Positions 28,374-37,193 of a stretch of DNA of 64,000 nt are shown piece after piece; the first letter of the stretch is position 1, and each line of letters starts with the position of its first letter. Source of the stretch: Lachnospiraceae bacterium (lineage in GTDB: Bacteria > Bacillota > Clostridia > Lachnospirales > Lachnospiraceae); the NCBI GenBank assembly GCA_022791975.1, contig JAAWAC010000007.1, forward strand, positions 112,403-176,402. The letters run 5' to 3'. The position numbers and the translations under genes are program-made. Below the pieces are notes generated by a model. The model was not told the origin of the DNA and made no database searches. It saw only the letters and a list, made by a program, of their open reading frames with translations.

Positions 28374-29180
28374 CTAATTTCCCTCCACCAGCGTCCGCAG
28401 CACCTTTAAGACCCCGTCATTGACATGGGTGTCCGTCACATACCTGGCCGCTGCCTTCACCTCTGCCCGTGCATTTCCCACCGCATAGCTTCTGCCTGCA
28501 CAGCGAAACATCTCCACGTCATTCAGGTTATCCCCAAAGACCATGGTTTCCTCCGGCGCGATGGAAAGAGCCTTTTGCACGGTACTCAAGGCATTTCCTT
28601 TATTTGTTCCCTTTTTCATAAAATCTAACCAGATCTCTCCGGCCACAGTGCCGGAAAAGATCTCCGCCCACTGGGGAATCAGCTCCCCAGCCACCTGATC
28701 AATCTGCTTTTCCAGATACAGGGACACCTTTACCACCGGAGTGTCCACAGCCAGCACATCCTCCACCTGACTCACCTTGTTATTATAGCCATGGAGAATC
28801 AAATCCAAGAATTTAGGGTCCCTGTGCTCCACGTAAAACATATCCTTGGCGTTTAAGGTAATGCAAGCCCCAGGAATCTCCCGCAGCTGTTTTACCAGAC
28901 GCTCCACGGCTCCCCGCTCCATCACATTCAGCAGCATATCCTGCCCGCGACAGCTTACATAGGCCCCGTTTTCCGCTATAAAAATCATGTCATTGCTCAC
29001 AGGCGTAAAGAGATGGGCCATACTGTGAAACTGCCGGCCGCTGGCCGCCGCAAAGACCACCCCTTGCTTTTTTAACTGTAGAATCACCTGAAAAATTTCT
29101 GGGTTTATCTTGTCTGTGCCCTCCGGAAGCAGAGTTCCGTCAATATCTGTGGCAATTAATTTTACCTTGTCCCTTTCCAT
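28374..29180 (-). CDS. Cof-type HAD-IIB phosphatase
   Basis: A 268-residue haloacid dehalogenase of subfamily IIB. Motif I DIDGTLLPEG (nucleophile and general-acid Asp) is near residue 12, the Ser of motif II is in AAASGRQ near residue 41, and motifs III/IV are in GNALSTVQKAL and VFGDNLNDVEMF near residues 200-225. A C2B-type cap lies between. It probably dephosphorylates a sugar phosphate or cofactor such as a flavin or PLP. Its start overlaps the end of the preceding HAD gene by 19 bases. Confidence 0.93.
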   Translation of the reverse strand: MERDKVKLIATDIDGTLLPEGTDKINPEIFQVILQLKKQGVVFAAASGRQFHSMAHLFTPVSNDMIFIAENGAYVSCRGQDMLLNVMERGAVERLVKQLREIPGACITLNAKDMFYVEHRDPKFLDLILHGYNNKVSQVEDVLAVDTPVVKVSLYLEKQIDQVAGELIPQWAEIFSGTVAGEIWLDFMKKGTNKGNALSTVQKALSIAPEETMVFGDNLNDVEMFRCAGRSYAVGNARAEVKAAARYVTDTHVNDGVLKVLRTLVEGN

Positions 29181-29860
29181 ATCCTCTCCTCAAATGTCCC
29201 ATCTAGCAAATTTACAAGCTCCCTGGGATGTCCGATAATATGAGCCGCGTGGTTAGCCATCAGCTCCTCCCGATCTCGAAAGCCCCAGAGCACTCCCACA
29301 GTCACCATGCCGGCCCGGTTCCCGGTCCGCATATCTGTGGCCGTATCTCCCACATACAGACATTCCTCTGGCAATATACCCAGAAGCTCCGCCTCCATAA
29401 GGGCGCCCCTGGGGTCCGGCTTTCTGGGAATCCCCTCCTGCTGCCCCCGCACCACGGCGAAGGTGTCTTTTCCAAAGAGTGTGTAGATCACCTTTCTGGT
29501 ATTCTCATGGGGCTTATTGGACAATACAGCCATGGGAATCCCCCTCTTATGAATGGCCTGCAGCATGGCTATAATGCCTTCATAGGGCTTTACCTGATAC
29601 AGACATTCCTCCCGGAAACGCTTAAGATACCGGGCCATCACCGCTTCCGCTAGATTTTCCGGAGCTCCCACATAAGCCAGCGTGCGCAGAATCAGCTGGT
29701 GAACCCCATCTCCCACAAAATAATAAAACCGTTCTATTTCCACTGAGGGAAGCCCAAATTCCTCCAGCACATGGTTCACGCAGGTTCCAATGGAGACTAC
29801 ACTGTCGCAGAGGGTCCCATCCAAATCAAAGATACATGCCCCGATCATACTGTTTTCCAC
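29162..29860 (-). CDS. HAD hydrolase, phosphoglycolate phosphatase type
   Basis: A 232-residue subfamily IA HAD phosphatase. Motif I is FDLDGTLCDS at residue 10, motif II is VLSNKPHE near residue 118, and motif III/IV is GIPRKPDP followed by YVGDTATDM near residue 175. The helical cap lies between motifs I and II. The family includes Gph and pyrophosphatase PpaX, which act on phosphoglycolate or other small phosphates. It overlaps Maf upstream by 16 bases and the Cof-type gene downstream by 19, indicating translational coupling. Confidence 0.92.
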   Translation of the reverse strand: MENSMIGACIFDLDGTLCDSVVSIGTCVNHVLEEFGLPSVEIERFYYFVGDGVHQLILRTLAYVGAPENLAEAVMARYLKRFREECLYQVKPYEGIIAMLQAIHKRGIPMAVLSNKPHENTRKVIYTLFGKDTFAVVRGQQEGIPRKPDPRGALMEAELLGILPEECLYVGDTATDMRTGNRAGMVTVGVLWGFRDREELMANHAAHIIGHPRELVNLLDGTFEERIWKGTR

Positions 29861-30447
29861 TCCTCCAGAGGATCAATCCCCATCTCCAAAAACTCCCGGT
29901 AGAGCCGTGACAAAGGCAGGCCCACCACATTGTTATAGTCCCCTGTAATCCCCTGGATAAACACACCAAAGGGCCCCTGGATGGCATAAGCGCCCGCCTT
30001 ATCCATGGATTCCTCCCGGTTAATGTAATCCCATATCTGCCGCTCAGTCATAGGACCTACAGACACCCGGGTCTCCTCCACAAAGGTACGACTCTGAATT
30101 ATGCTCTGCCTGTCCTTTTCAAGCAGAGTCACCCCGGTAAAAACGCTGTGGATATTTCCCTGAAGCTTTAAAAGCATGGCAAAAGCGTGCTCCCGGCTCT
30201 CTGGTTTTCCCAAAATCTCTCCTCCCAGAGCCACCACCGTATCCGCTCCAATGATCACGGCCTCCTGATCTACCCATTCGGCAACCTCCCCTGCCTTTTG
30301 GCGGGAAAGATCCTTCACGGCCTGAGCCGGGTCCTGGGTGCCAAGCACCTCCTCCCCCCTGGCGGGAATCACCTGAAATCCTATATTTAAAAGCCCTAAA
30401 AGCTGCCTCCTTCTGGGGGAAGCTGAGGCCAATATCAGCTGTCTCAT
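29845..30447 (-). CDS. Maf-family nucleoside triphosphate pyrophosphatase
   Basis: A 200-residue Maf protein, which hydrolyses dTTP/UTP or modified nucleotides to keep them out of nucleic acids. The N-terminal LILASASPRRRQLL contains the SxSPRR signature. The catalytic Asp region is in IIGADTVVALGGEILGKP near residue 68, and the C-terminal YAIQGPFGVFIQGITGDYNNVVGLPL is diagnostic of the fold. AAAGGA precedes the ATG. It heads a leftward set of Maf, HAD-IA, HAD-IIB and a small protein with overlapping ends. Confidence 0.93.
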   Translation of the reverse strand: MRQLILASASPRRRQLLGLLNIGFQVIPARGEEVLGTQDPAQAVKDLSRQKAGEVAEWVDQEAVIIGADTVVALGGEILGKPESREHAFAMLLKLQGNIHSVFTGVTLLEKDRQSIIQSRTFVEETRVSVGPMTERQIWDYINREESMDKAGAYAIQGPFGVFIQGITGDYNNVVGLPLSRLYREFLEMGIDPLEEWKTV

Positions 30448-30624
30448 CCTGTGTATATCCTTTCTGCCTTTGTTTCTCCGTCTCTTTTATTAGAGTAATA
30501 TACTTTTTATAGAAACTCAATAAAATTTTTATTAAATTTTTCTTTTCTTTTTGCCTCATTCGTATTACAATAGAATAAATTTCTGAAAAGAAATAGAATT
30601 TTACTTGGAAAGGGGTACTATGGA

Positions 30625-30921
30625 ATGAAAAAGCTTGGTAAATTCCTCGCATCCATGGCAATTATCGGCGGTATTGCCGCAGGTGCCTACACTGTTTACA
30701 AGAAGTTCTTTGCAGTGAAAGAGGACGAGGAGGATTTTGACGACGATTTTAATGACGGTTTCGATGAGGATCTGGAAGAGCCCAAGCGGGAGTATGTTTC
30801 CCTTAATTCTGTGCAGGAGCCAGCGCAAGAGGCCCATGAGGTTTCCGCAGAGGCTATTGCAGAGAAGGAAGCCGCCATGGCTGAGGCTGAAACCGCCAAG
30901 GCAAAGGAAGAGGCAGAATAA
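30625..30921 (+). CDS. Small membrane-anchored acidic protein
   Basis: A 98-residue protein: a single hydrophobic segment at residues 8-24 followed by a very acidic stretch (DEEDFDDDFNDGFDEDLEE) and an Ala/Glu-rich helix to the end. GGAAAGGGG lies 12 bases upstream of the ATG and a clean terminator follows at 30950. It would be held in the membrane with the acidic tail in the cytoplasm or outside. Similar short acidic proteins are common in Lachnospiraceae; no function is known to me. Confidence 0.75.
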   Translation: MKKLGKFLASMAIIGGIAAGAYTVYKKFFAVKEDEEDFDDDFNDGFDEDLEEPKREYVSLNSVQEPAQEAHEVSAEAIAEKEAAMAEAETAKAKEEAE

Positions 30922-30949
30922 AGCGTTTGTAAAAGGTAAAAAAAGAAAA

Positions 30950-30976
30950 GGACATGTGCTTGCGCATGTCCTTTTC
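30950..30976 (+). terminator. Terminator after the acidic membrane protein gene
   Basis: GGACATG at 30950-30956 pairs with CATGTCC at 30965-30971, extended by G-U pairs to a short loop, and is followed by TTTTCTCTT. Confidence 0.85.
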
Positions 30977-31005
30977 TCTTATCTACGGTTATTTATCCGC
31001 AGGTC

Positions 31006-31467
31006 CTATTTTACCTCTTCGTATCCGGAAGCAATCAGAGACTCTCCCGTCTTCTTCAGAGAAATTCCCTTGCTGGACCCAGGTCCTTCAATAGCCAGCA
31101 ATCCCATATCTACCAGCTCACTTACGGCATCACCGGTGGTATCAATGGTAATATCAATGGTGTAAACCTTATCTCCTGAAGATCCGGTACACTCTACACC
31201 TTCTACAGAATTGTACTGGTCAACCATTGCATCATAGGTAGCTGCAACCTGCTCGTATTGGGAGTCGTCGAAAGCTGTCAAATCCACTTCGATCTTCTCG
31301 GTCATCTTCTGTACCTTGTCACCCTTTGCATCCAGGGTCATAGTGTCAGTCAATACCATACCGCTAACATCCTGGGTAGAACGATATGTAACGCTCTGCT
31401 CCTTTCCACAGGCAACCAATGCCAACGCCATGCATGAGATCAAAATTCCGCTTACCAGTTTCTTCAT
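31006..31467 (-). CDS. DUF1307 (YehR-like) lipoprotein
   Basis: A 153-residue lipoprotein with lipobox ALVAC at residues 17-21. The mature part alternates beta strands with charged turns, with the central EKIEVDLTAFDDSQYEQ and VEGVECTGSSGDKVYTIDI stretches typical of the YehR/DUF1307 family. Function in the family is unsettled; it is anchored outside the membrane. It is a monocistronic unit with a strong promoter (31539-31567) containing C-tract repeats. Confidence 0.85.
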   Translation of the reverse strand: MKKLVSGILISCMALALVACGKEQSVTYRSTQDVSGMVLTDTMTLDAKGDKVQKMTEKIEVDLTAFDDSQYEQVAATYDAMVDQYNSVEGVECTGSSGDKVYTIDITIDTTGDAVSELVDMGLLAIEGPGSSKGISLKKTGESLIASGYEEVK

Positions 31468-31538
31468 TTTCTACTTCTCCTTTTATCCTTTCTTCCTTTT
31501 TAGAAATACCCCCCCTAAGGGATTTATTTCCGTGTATA

Positions 31539-31567
31539 AGAATATACCCCCCTACATATATTGTCAA
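31539..31567 (-). promoter_or_regulatory. Promoter of the DUF1307 lipoprotein gene
   Basis: On the minus strand a consensus TTGACA (complement 31562-31567) is followed after 17 bases by TATTCT (complement 31539-31544). A motif ATA-C(6 or 7)-TA, read on the plus strand, occurs in the spacer/-10 region (31544-31554) and again 38 bases downstream (31506-31517), suggesting a repeated regulator site. Confidence 0.7.
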
Positions 31568-31621
31568 CTGGTTTTTCACGATTTTTTCACAATTTTTACA
31601 GTAAAAATCCTTAAGTTTTTC

Positions 31622-33025
31622 TTAAGCTCCCATCCACGCCCTTTCCAGGCGCCTTCCCGCCTCCAAAATCTCCTCTTCCCCCAATACTCCATACCCCATA
31701 AGCACCTGCTCTCCCGCCGACCTTTGCTGCCCTTGATAATAGGCAGACAGAGGATATACTCTTACTCTCTGTGCCCGCGCCCGGGCAATGGCCTCCCTCT
31801 CGGTCATGCCATTGGTAAATTCCACCAACAAATGCACCCCCGCATATTCTCCGTGAATTCTGCAAACAGAAGAGAGCTTGCGCATCTGTGAGAGAAGCAC
31901 CTCGTGCTTGCGGCCGTAAATTCCCCGCATTTTATTCAGATGCCTCTCATAATACCCCTCCTTGATAAAGCGGTTCAATATGGTCTGGTCAATCCGGGAA
32001 ACCGTGGAGGAAAATTGGGACAAGGCCTCCCCCCATCTGCTGGCCAACTCGGAAGGCAACACCAGATAGCTAATCCGGATGGCCGGTGCAATGGAGCGGC
32101 TGAAGGTTCCCAGGTAGATTACCTTTCCCTCCTTATCACTTCCCTGGAGAGCCGGAATCGGTTTTCCCTTGTACCGAAATTCGCTGTCATAATCATCCTC
32201 GATAATATAGCGCCCCTGGGCTTCCCCAGCCCAGGAGAGAAGCTCAAGCCTGCGTTTAATCGGCATCACAAGCCCCAGCGGAAACTGATGAGAGGGCATG
32301 ACATAGGCAATATTTCCCCCACTTTCCTCCAGCTCCTTTGGCCGCATTCCGCCAGTGTCCATCCCCACTGTTAGGACCTCATATCCCAACTGCTGGAAGA
32401 TCCGCCGGGCATGTAGATAGGTGGGGTTTTCCATAACTATTCTCTGTCCAGGCCCCAGCACGGTGGACAACAGAAGAAGCAGGTAATCATTCCCCGCTCC
32501 CACTATCACCTGATCCGGCATACAGTTTACTCCCCGAGCCTGGTGAAGGTACCCGCAGATAGTTTCCCGCAGCTCCCAATCCCCTCTGGGGTCTCCCAGC
32601 TGAAACAGATCCTTTTTGTCATCCAAAAGGGTATTCTTAGTAATTTTCCTCCAAATCCCATAGGGAAAACTGTCCAGATCAATGCCGCTGGGTGAAAAAT
32701 CATAGAGATATGCCCCCTTCTCCTGCTTTGGCACCAAGACAGCAGGGGCTGGCCCTCCCGACAGCTGGTAAAGGCCCTCAATCCGGGATACATAACAGCC
32801 CTTTCGGGCTTTTGCCTCAATATAGCCCTCGGAGATCAGCTGCTCATAGGCCAGATCCACCGTACTGCGGCTTACATCCAGATATTGGGACAGGGCCCGC
32901 CGGGCGGGAAGTTGCTCTCCCGCCCCAAGCCGGCCCTGCTGAATATCCTGCTTTATATATTCATAAAGCTGCTCATACATGGGGATTTTGCTTTTTTGAT
33001 CCAGATGAATGGTCAGTTCATGCAT
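31622..33025 (-). CDS. MocR/PdxR-type regulator (GntR HTH fused to aminotransferase domain)
   Basis: A 467-residue fusion. Residues 1-75 form a GntR winged helix (KIPMYEQLYEYIK, GEQLPARRALSQYLDVSR). Residues 110-467 form a class I aminotransferase-like domain with an EDDYDSEFRY stretch near 265 and the PLP lysine region replaced or shifted in LGTFSRSIAPAIRISY near 310: the expected Lys reads as Ser-Arg. MocR proteins bind PLP or derivatives to control vitamin B6 or amino-acid genes. The gene lies 10 bases after the glnS stop in the same direction, so it may be read from that transcript. Confidence 0.92.
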   Translation of the reverse strand: MHELTIHLDQKSKIPMYEQLYEYIKQDIQQGRLGAGEQLPARRALSQYLDVSRSTVDLAYEQLISEGYIEAKARKGCYVSRIEGLYQLSGGPAPAVLVPKQEKGAYLYDFSPSGIDLDSFPYGIWRKITKNTLLDDKKDLFQLGDPRGDWELRETICGYLHQARGVNCMPDQVIVGAGNDYLLLLLSTVLGPGQRIVMENPTYLHARRIFQQLGYEVLTVGMDTGGMRPKELEESGGNIAYVMPSHQFPLGLVMPIKRRLELLSWAGEAQGRYIIEDDYDSEFRYKGKPIPALQGSDKEGKVIYLGTFSRSIAPAIRISYLVLPSELASRWGEALSQFSSTVSRIDQTILNRFIKEGYYERHLNKMRGIYGRKHEVLLSQMRKLSSVCRIHGEYAGVHLLVEFTNGMTEREAIARARAQRVRVYPLSAYYQGQQRSAGEQVLMGYGVLGEEEILEAGRRLERAWMGA

Positions 33026-33035
33026 GTTCCCACTC

Positions 33036-34700
33036 CTATTTGGGAAGCTTAAAGGAGCTCTTCAGAGAGACAATCCGGTTAAATACCGGCTTCTCTGGAG
33101 AACTGTCCTTGGAATCCACACAGAAAAAGCCGTTTCGGACAAACTGGAAGCTCTCCAAGGGTTTGGCCCCTGCAAAGGCGGGCTCCAGATAGGCCTGCTC
33201 CACCACCGTAAGAGAATGGGGATTGAGATTCAGGCTGCCATCCTCATTGTATACCCCCTTCTCCTCATCAATAATGTTTTCGTACAGGCGCACCTCCGCC
33301 GTCATAGCATAGGGGGCGGGTACCCAGTGGATGGTTCCCTTTACCTTCCGTCCCGTAAAACCGCTGCCAGCCTTAGTCTCCGGATCGTAGGTACAGTGAA
33401 TCTCTGTCACCTTGCCGTTTTCATCCTTTACAAAGCTTTCGCATTTTACAAAATAAGCGTGCATCAGGCGCACCTCATTGCCCGGGAAGAGGCGGAAATA
33501 TTTCCGGGGCGGCTCCTCCATAAAATCCTCCCGCTCAATATAAAGCTCCCGACAGAAAGGCACCTTCCGGCTGCCCAACTCCTCATTCTCCAGGTTGTTG
33601 GCCGCGTCCAGATATTCCACCTGCCCCTCCGGGTAGTTGTCTATGATAAGCTTAATGGGGTCCAGCACCGCCATATACCGGGGACGCTTAAGCTTTAAAT
33701 CCTCCCGGATGCAATACTCCAGCATGGCATAGTCCGCCGAGGACTGGGCCTTGGACACCCCACACAGTTCCACAAACATCCGCAGGGACTCCGGAGTAAA
33801 GCCTCTCCTTCGAAGAGCCGCAATGGATACCAGACGTGGATCGTCCCAGCCATCCACAATCCCCTCCTCCACCAGGCGTTTAATATACCGCTTGCCGGTG
33901 ACCACATTGGTCAGATACATTTTGGCAAATTCAATCTGTCGGGGCGGCTGCTCATACTCCAGTTCCCGTACTACCCAGTCATAGAGAGGACGATGGTCCT
34001 CAAACTCCAGGGTACAGATGGAGTGGGAAATGTGCTCGATGGCATCCTCAATGGGATGGGCAAAGTCATACATGGGATAGATACACCAGGCGTCTCCCGT
34101 GTTGTGATGGCTCATATGAGCCACCCGGTAGATCACCGGGTCCCGCATGTTCATATTGGAGGAGGACATGTCAATCTTGGCCCGCAGCACCTTTTCCCCA
34201 TCGGCATACACACCATTTTTCATCTCCTCAAAAAGCTTTAAATTCTCCTCCACGCTCCGGTTCCGGTAAGGACTGTCTTTGCCTGGCTCTGTTAAGGTTC
34301 CCCGGTAGGAGCGGATCTCCTCCGCGGACAGATCGCAGACAAAAGCCTTTCCCTTCTGAATCAGCTTAACTGCTGCCTCATACATCTGCTGAAAATAAGC
34401 AGAGGCAAAGTAAAGCCTGTCCTCAAACTCTGCCCCCAGCCACTCCACATCCTCCTTGATGGAATCCACAAACTCCGTCTTTTCCTTGGTGGGATTGGTA
34501 TCGTCAAAGCGCAGATTAAACTTTCCCCCATATTTTTTTGCCAGTCCGTAATTTAGCAAAATGGATTTGGCATGTCCAATATGCAGGTAACCATTAGGCT
34601 CCGGTGGAAACCGGGTGTGCACCATGTTATACACGCCTTCCGCCAAATCCTTATCTATCATCTGTTCAATAAAATTTTTGGAAATCACTTCATTTTCCAT
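33036..34700 (-). CDS. glnS: Glutaminyl-tRNA synthetase
   Basis: Class I synthetase charging tRNA-Gln directly. The HIGH motif is [12 protein letters not shown] near residue 35, preceded by RFPPEP as in all GlnRS/eukaryote-like GluRS enzymes. The KMSK-type element is not canonical by eye (around [17 protein letters not shown]). Two beta-barrel anticodon-binding domains fill the C-terminal 220 residues. The frame extends to 34754, but CAGGAGGGCG before the ATG at 34700 fixes 554 residues. GlnRS is not universal in Firmicutes, where the GatCAB route is common, so this is a notable but known presence in Clostridia. Confidence 0.95.
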   Translation of the reverse strand: MENEVISKNFIEQMIDKDLAEGVYNMVHTRFPPEPNGYLHIGHAKSILLNYGLAKKYGGKFNLRFDDTNPTKEKTEFVDSIKEDVEWLGAEFEDRLYFASAYFQQMYEAAVKLIQKGKAFVCDLSAEEIRSYRGTLTEPGKDSPYRNRSVEENLKLFEEMKNGVYADGEKVLRAKIDMSSSNMNMRDPVIYRVAHMSHHNTGDAWCIYPMYDFAHPIEDAIEHISHSICTLEFEDHRPLYDWVVRELEYEQPPRQIEFAKMYLTNVVTGKRYIKRLVEEGIVDGWDDPRLVSIAALRRRGFTPESLRMFVELCGVSKAQSSADYAMLEYCIREDLKLKRPRYMAVLDPIKLIIDNYPEGQVEYLDAANNLENEELGSRKVPFCRELYIEREDFMEEPPRKYFRLFPGNEVRLMHAYFVKCESFVKDENGKVTEIHCTYDPETKAGSGFTGRKVKGTIHWVPAPYAMTAEVRLYENIIDEEKGVYNEDGSLNLNPHSLTVVEQAYLEPAFAGAKPLESFQFVRNGFFCVDSKDSSPEKPVFNRIVSLKSSFKLPK

Positions 34701-34768
34701 AACGCCCTCCTGAATACAATAGGAATCTCCCTGTTCTTCTCTTTCTTTATCCACCTGTCAACGAAGAA

Positions 34769-34812
34769 TACCCTCCGCCAACAAAGATATTTACGTTTGT
34801 TAGCTGAGGGTA
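34769..34812 (-). other. Hairpin between topoisomerase A and glnS genes
   Basis: TACCCTC (34769-34775) and GAGGGTA (34806-34812) enclose a second perfect stem AACAAA/TTTGTT (34780-34785 and 34796-34801). On the minus strand a TATGAT (complement 34813-34818) lies directly upstream. The element could be a terminator of the topoisomerase unit, an operator, or the 5' leader of glnS. Confidence 0.45.
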
Positions 34813-34876
34813 ATCATATCACATTTTCCATGGGTTGGAAAGCACTATTTTGCAATTCTCCGGCTAAATCACACCT

Positions 34877-37123
34877 TTAAATCCGTACCTTGGTTCCCCG
34901 AGTGTCCCGGTTTCCCGGCTTGATCCGGTTTAAGGCCAACTCCTTTCCCTTATAGGCAATGGTGAGCTCCGTGCGGGCCGGATATACATGGATGGCCTCC
35001 AGATAATCCTCCTCCCCCAGCCGGATTCCCCGCACGCCTAAGGCCGCCTTTTTCTTCTCCGGAATCTCCTCCAAAGACAGACGCAGAAAATATCCTTGCG
35101 CGCTCTGAAGCACAGTCTGCTCATTTCCCTCCAGAAGGGCTGCTGTCAAGACCTGGTCCCCTTCCGTAAGCTTGGTGGCTGCCACAGTTCGGTTAGCTGT
35201 AACAAACTCTGTTCCTGGCACCAATTTTACCATGCCAGTCTTGGTGCCAAAGAGTAAGCGTCGCTCTTTTAAGCTCTCCATACTACAAACCCCTGTGACA
35301 ACTTCCTCACTGCTGGAGTAATTGCTGTAATTGTCAATGGGCACACCCTTGTCCCGAAATTTCCCCAGAGGCAGCTCCTGGACCTTTAAGGTATGCATTT
35401 TGCCGGTGTGGGTGAATATGCAGATCCGATCCGTATTCTGGCAGGGGATCACATAGCGGCTTTCCCCTTGTGCTGCCTCCTGATTCCGCTCATAAGCGGG
35501 TACATCCACAATCCTGGCATATCCAAACCGATCCATGAGAAAGACTACAGGCATCTCCTCGATTTTCTTCTCCTCAAAAATGATCTCCGCCCCGTTTTCA
35601 ATGGCAGTCCTTCTGGGAACCGCAAATTCTTTTTTAAAGCGCACCAATTCCTTGTCAATGACTTGAGTCATGCTCTTATGATTTTCCAGAATGTCCTCAT
35701 ATTCCGCAATATTCTTTAGAGTGGCCTCATACTCTTTTCTGAGAGCCTTAATCTCCAGGCCAATAAGCTTATAGAGCCGCATCTCCAGGATGGCTCCTGC
35801 CTGCCGCTCCGTAAAGCACAATTTAGCGGCCTGCCTCCTGGATTTCTCTGACTTAAAGTGGATGCCCTCCGTATTTCCCTCCACCAGACAGGCTTTTGCC
35901 TGCTTTATATCAGAGCTGCCACGGAGGATCTCGATAATCAGATCGATCACATCGCAGGCCTTGATAAGTCCCTCCTGAATCTCCTTTTTTTCCAGCTCCT
36001 TGGACAACAAGGTCCGGTATTTTCTGGTAGCCAGCTCATACTGAAATTCAATGCTGTACTCCAAAACCTGACGAAGGCTTAAGGTCTCCGGCCGGCCGTC
36101 GGCCACAGCCAGCATATTCACCCCAAAGGTGTCTTCCAGCCTGGTCTTTTTGTAGAGCATATTTTTCAGGTTCTCCGGGTCCGCCCCCTTTTTCAACTCC
36201 AGCACAATGCGGATGCCTTCCTTGGAGGACTGATTGGAAATGTCCACAATATCCGTGGTTTTGCGGGACTCAATGAGAGCCGCCACATCGTTTAAAAACT
36301 TTCCGATATTGGCACCAATCATAGGGTAGGGAATCTCTGTGATCACCAGCCGTTCCCGGCCCCCCTTTACCTTTTCCGTCTCCACCCGGCCTCGGATCTT
36401 GATCTTCCCCGTGCCACTCTCATAGATAGCCGGCAATTCATCCTTATTGACCACAATGCCTCCTGTGGGAAAGTCTGGGCCTGCAAGATATTCCATTAAA
36501 TCCCGGGTGGTGAGATCCGGATTCTTTAACAGAGCCCGTGCCGCGTCGATAACCTCCCCCAGATTATGTGGCGGGATGCTGGTAGCCATGCCTACGGCAA
36601 TGCCATCGGCGCCATTTACCAGCAGATTGGGAATCTTTACAGGAAGCACTGAGGGCTCTTTTTCCGTCTCATCGAAGTTGGGGACAAAGTCCACCACATT
36701 TTTGTCCAGATCCGCCAGAAAAGCCTCCTGGGTGACTTTCTGAAGCCGTGCCTCCGTGTAACGCATGGCCGCGGCCCCGTCTCCCTCTATGGAGCCGAAG
36801 TTTCCATGTCCGTCCACCAAAGGCATTCCCTTTTTGAATTCCTGAGCCATCACCACCAGGGCTTCGTAGATGGAGCTATCCCCGTGAGGATGGTATTTAC
36901 CCATGGTATCTCCCACAATACGGGCGCATTTTCGATAAGGCCGGTCAAAGCGAATGCCCAGCTCGTGCATGTCGTAGAGGGTCCTGCGCTGCACTGGCTT
37001 TAATCCGTCCCGGACATCAGGTAATGCCCGGGCAATGATCACGCTCATGGCATAGTCGATATAGGACTTCTGCATGAGATCGGAATATTCTGTTCTGATA
37101 ATCTGTTCCTCTATCTGTTCCAT
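34877..37123 (-). CDS. Type IIA DNA topoisomerase subunit A (GyrA/ParC family, topoisomerase IV-like)
   Basis: A 748-residue DNA-cleaving subunit. The quinolone-resistance region and winged helix are seen as [16 protein letters not shown] near residue 80. The catalytic tyrosine lies in [11 protein letters not shown] near residue 122. The C-terminal wheel domain is present but has no canonical GyrA box (QRRGGKG); the closest stretch is [10 protein letters not shown]. That, together with the [11 protein letters not shown] wording, points to the topoisomerase IV-like second pair of Clostridia rather than true gyrase. It forms an operon with subunit B 70 bases upstream. Confidence 0.9.
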   Translation of the reverse strand: MEQIEEQIIRTEYSDLMQKSYIDYAMSVIIARALPDVRDGLKPVQRRTLYDMHELGIRFDRPYRKCARIVGDTMGKYHPHGDSSIYEALVVMAQEFKKGMPLVDGHGNFGSIEGDGAAAMRYTEARLQKVTQEAFLADLDKNVVDFVPNFDETEKEPSVLPVKIPNLLVNGADGIAVGMATSIPPHNLGEVIDAARALLKNPDLTTRDLMEYLAGPDFPTGGIVVNKDELPAIYESGTGKIKIRGRVETEKVKGGRERLVITEIPYPMIGANIGKFLNDVAALIESRKTTDIVDISNQSSKEGIRIVLELKKGADPENLKNMLYKKTRLEDTFGVNMLAVADGRPETLSLRQVLEYSIEFQYELATRKYRTLLSKELEKKEIQEGLIKACDVIDLIIEILRGSSDIKQAKACLVEGNTEGIHFKSEKSRRQAAKLCFTERQAGAILEMRLYKLIGLEIKALRKEYEATLKNIAEYEDILENHKSMTQVIDKELVRFKKEFAVPRRTAIENGAEIIFEEKKIEEMPVVFLMDRFGYARIVDVPAYERNQEAAQGESRYVIPCQNTDRICIFTHTGKMHTLKVQELPLGKFRDKGVPIDNYSNYSSSEEVVTGVCSMESLKERRLLFGTKTGMVKLVPGTEFVTANRTVAATKLTEGDQVLTAALLEGNEQTVLQSAQGYFLRLSLEEIPEKKKAALGVRGIRLGEEDYLEAIHVYPARTELTIAYKGKELALNRIKPGNRDTRGTKVRI

Positions 37124-37193
37124 ATGGAGTATCCTTTCTTTTCCCTGTGGGCCTTTCTGCCCTTTTGCTGCTGTCCTGTTTATTCATCAGACA

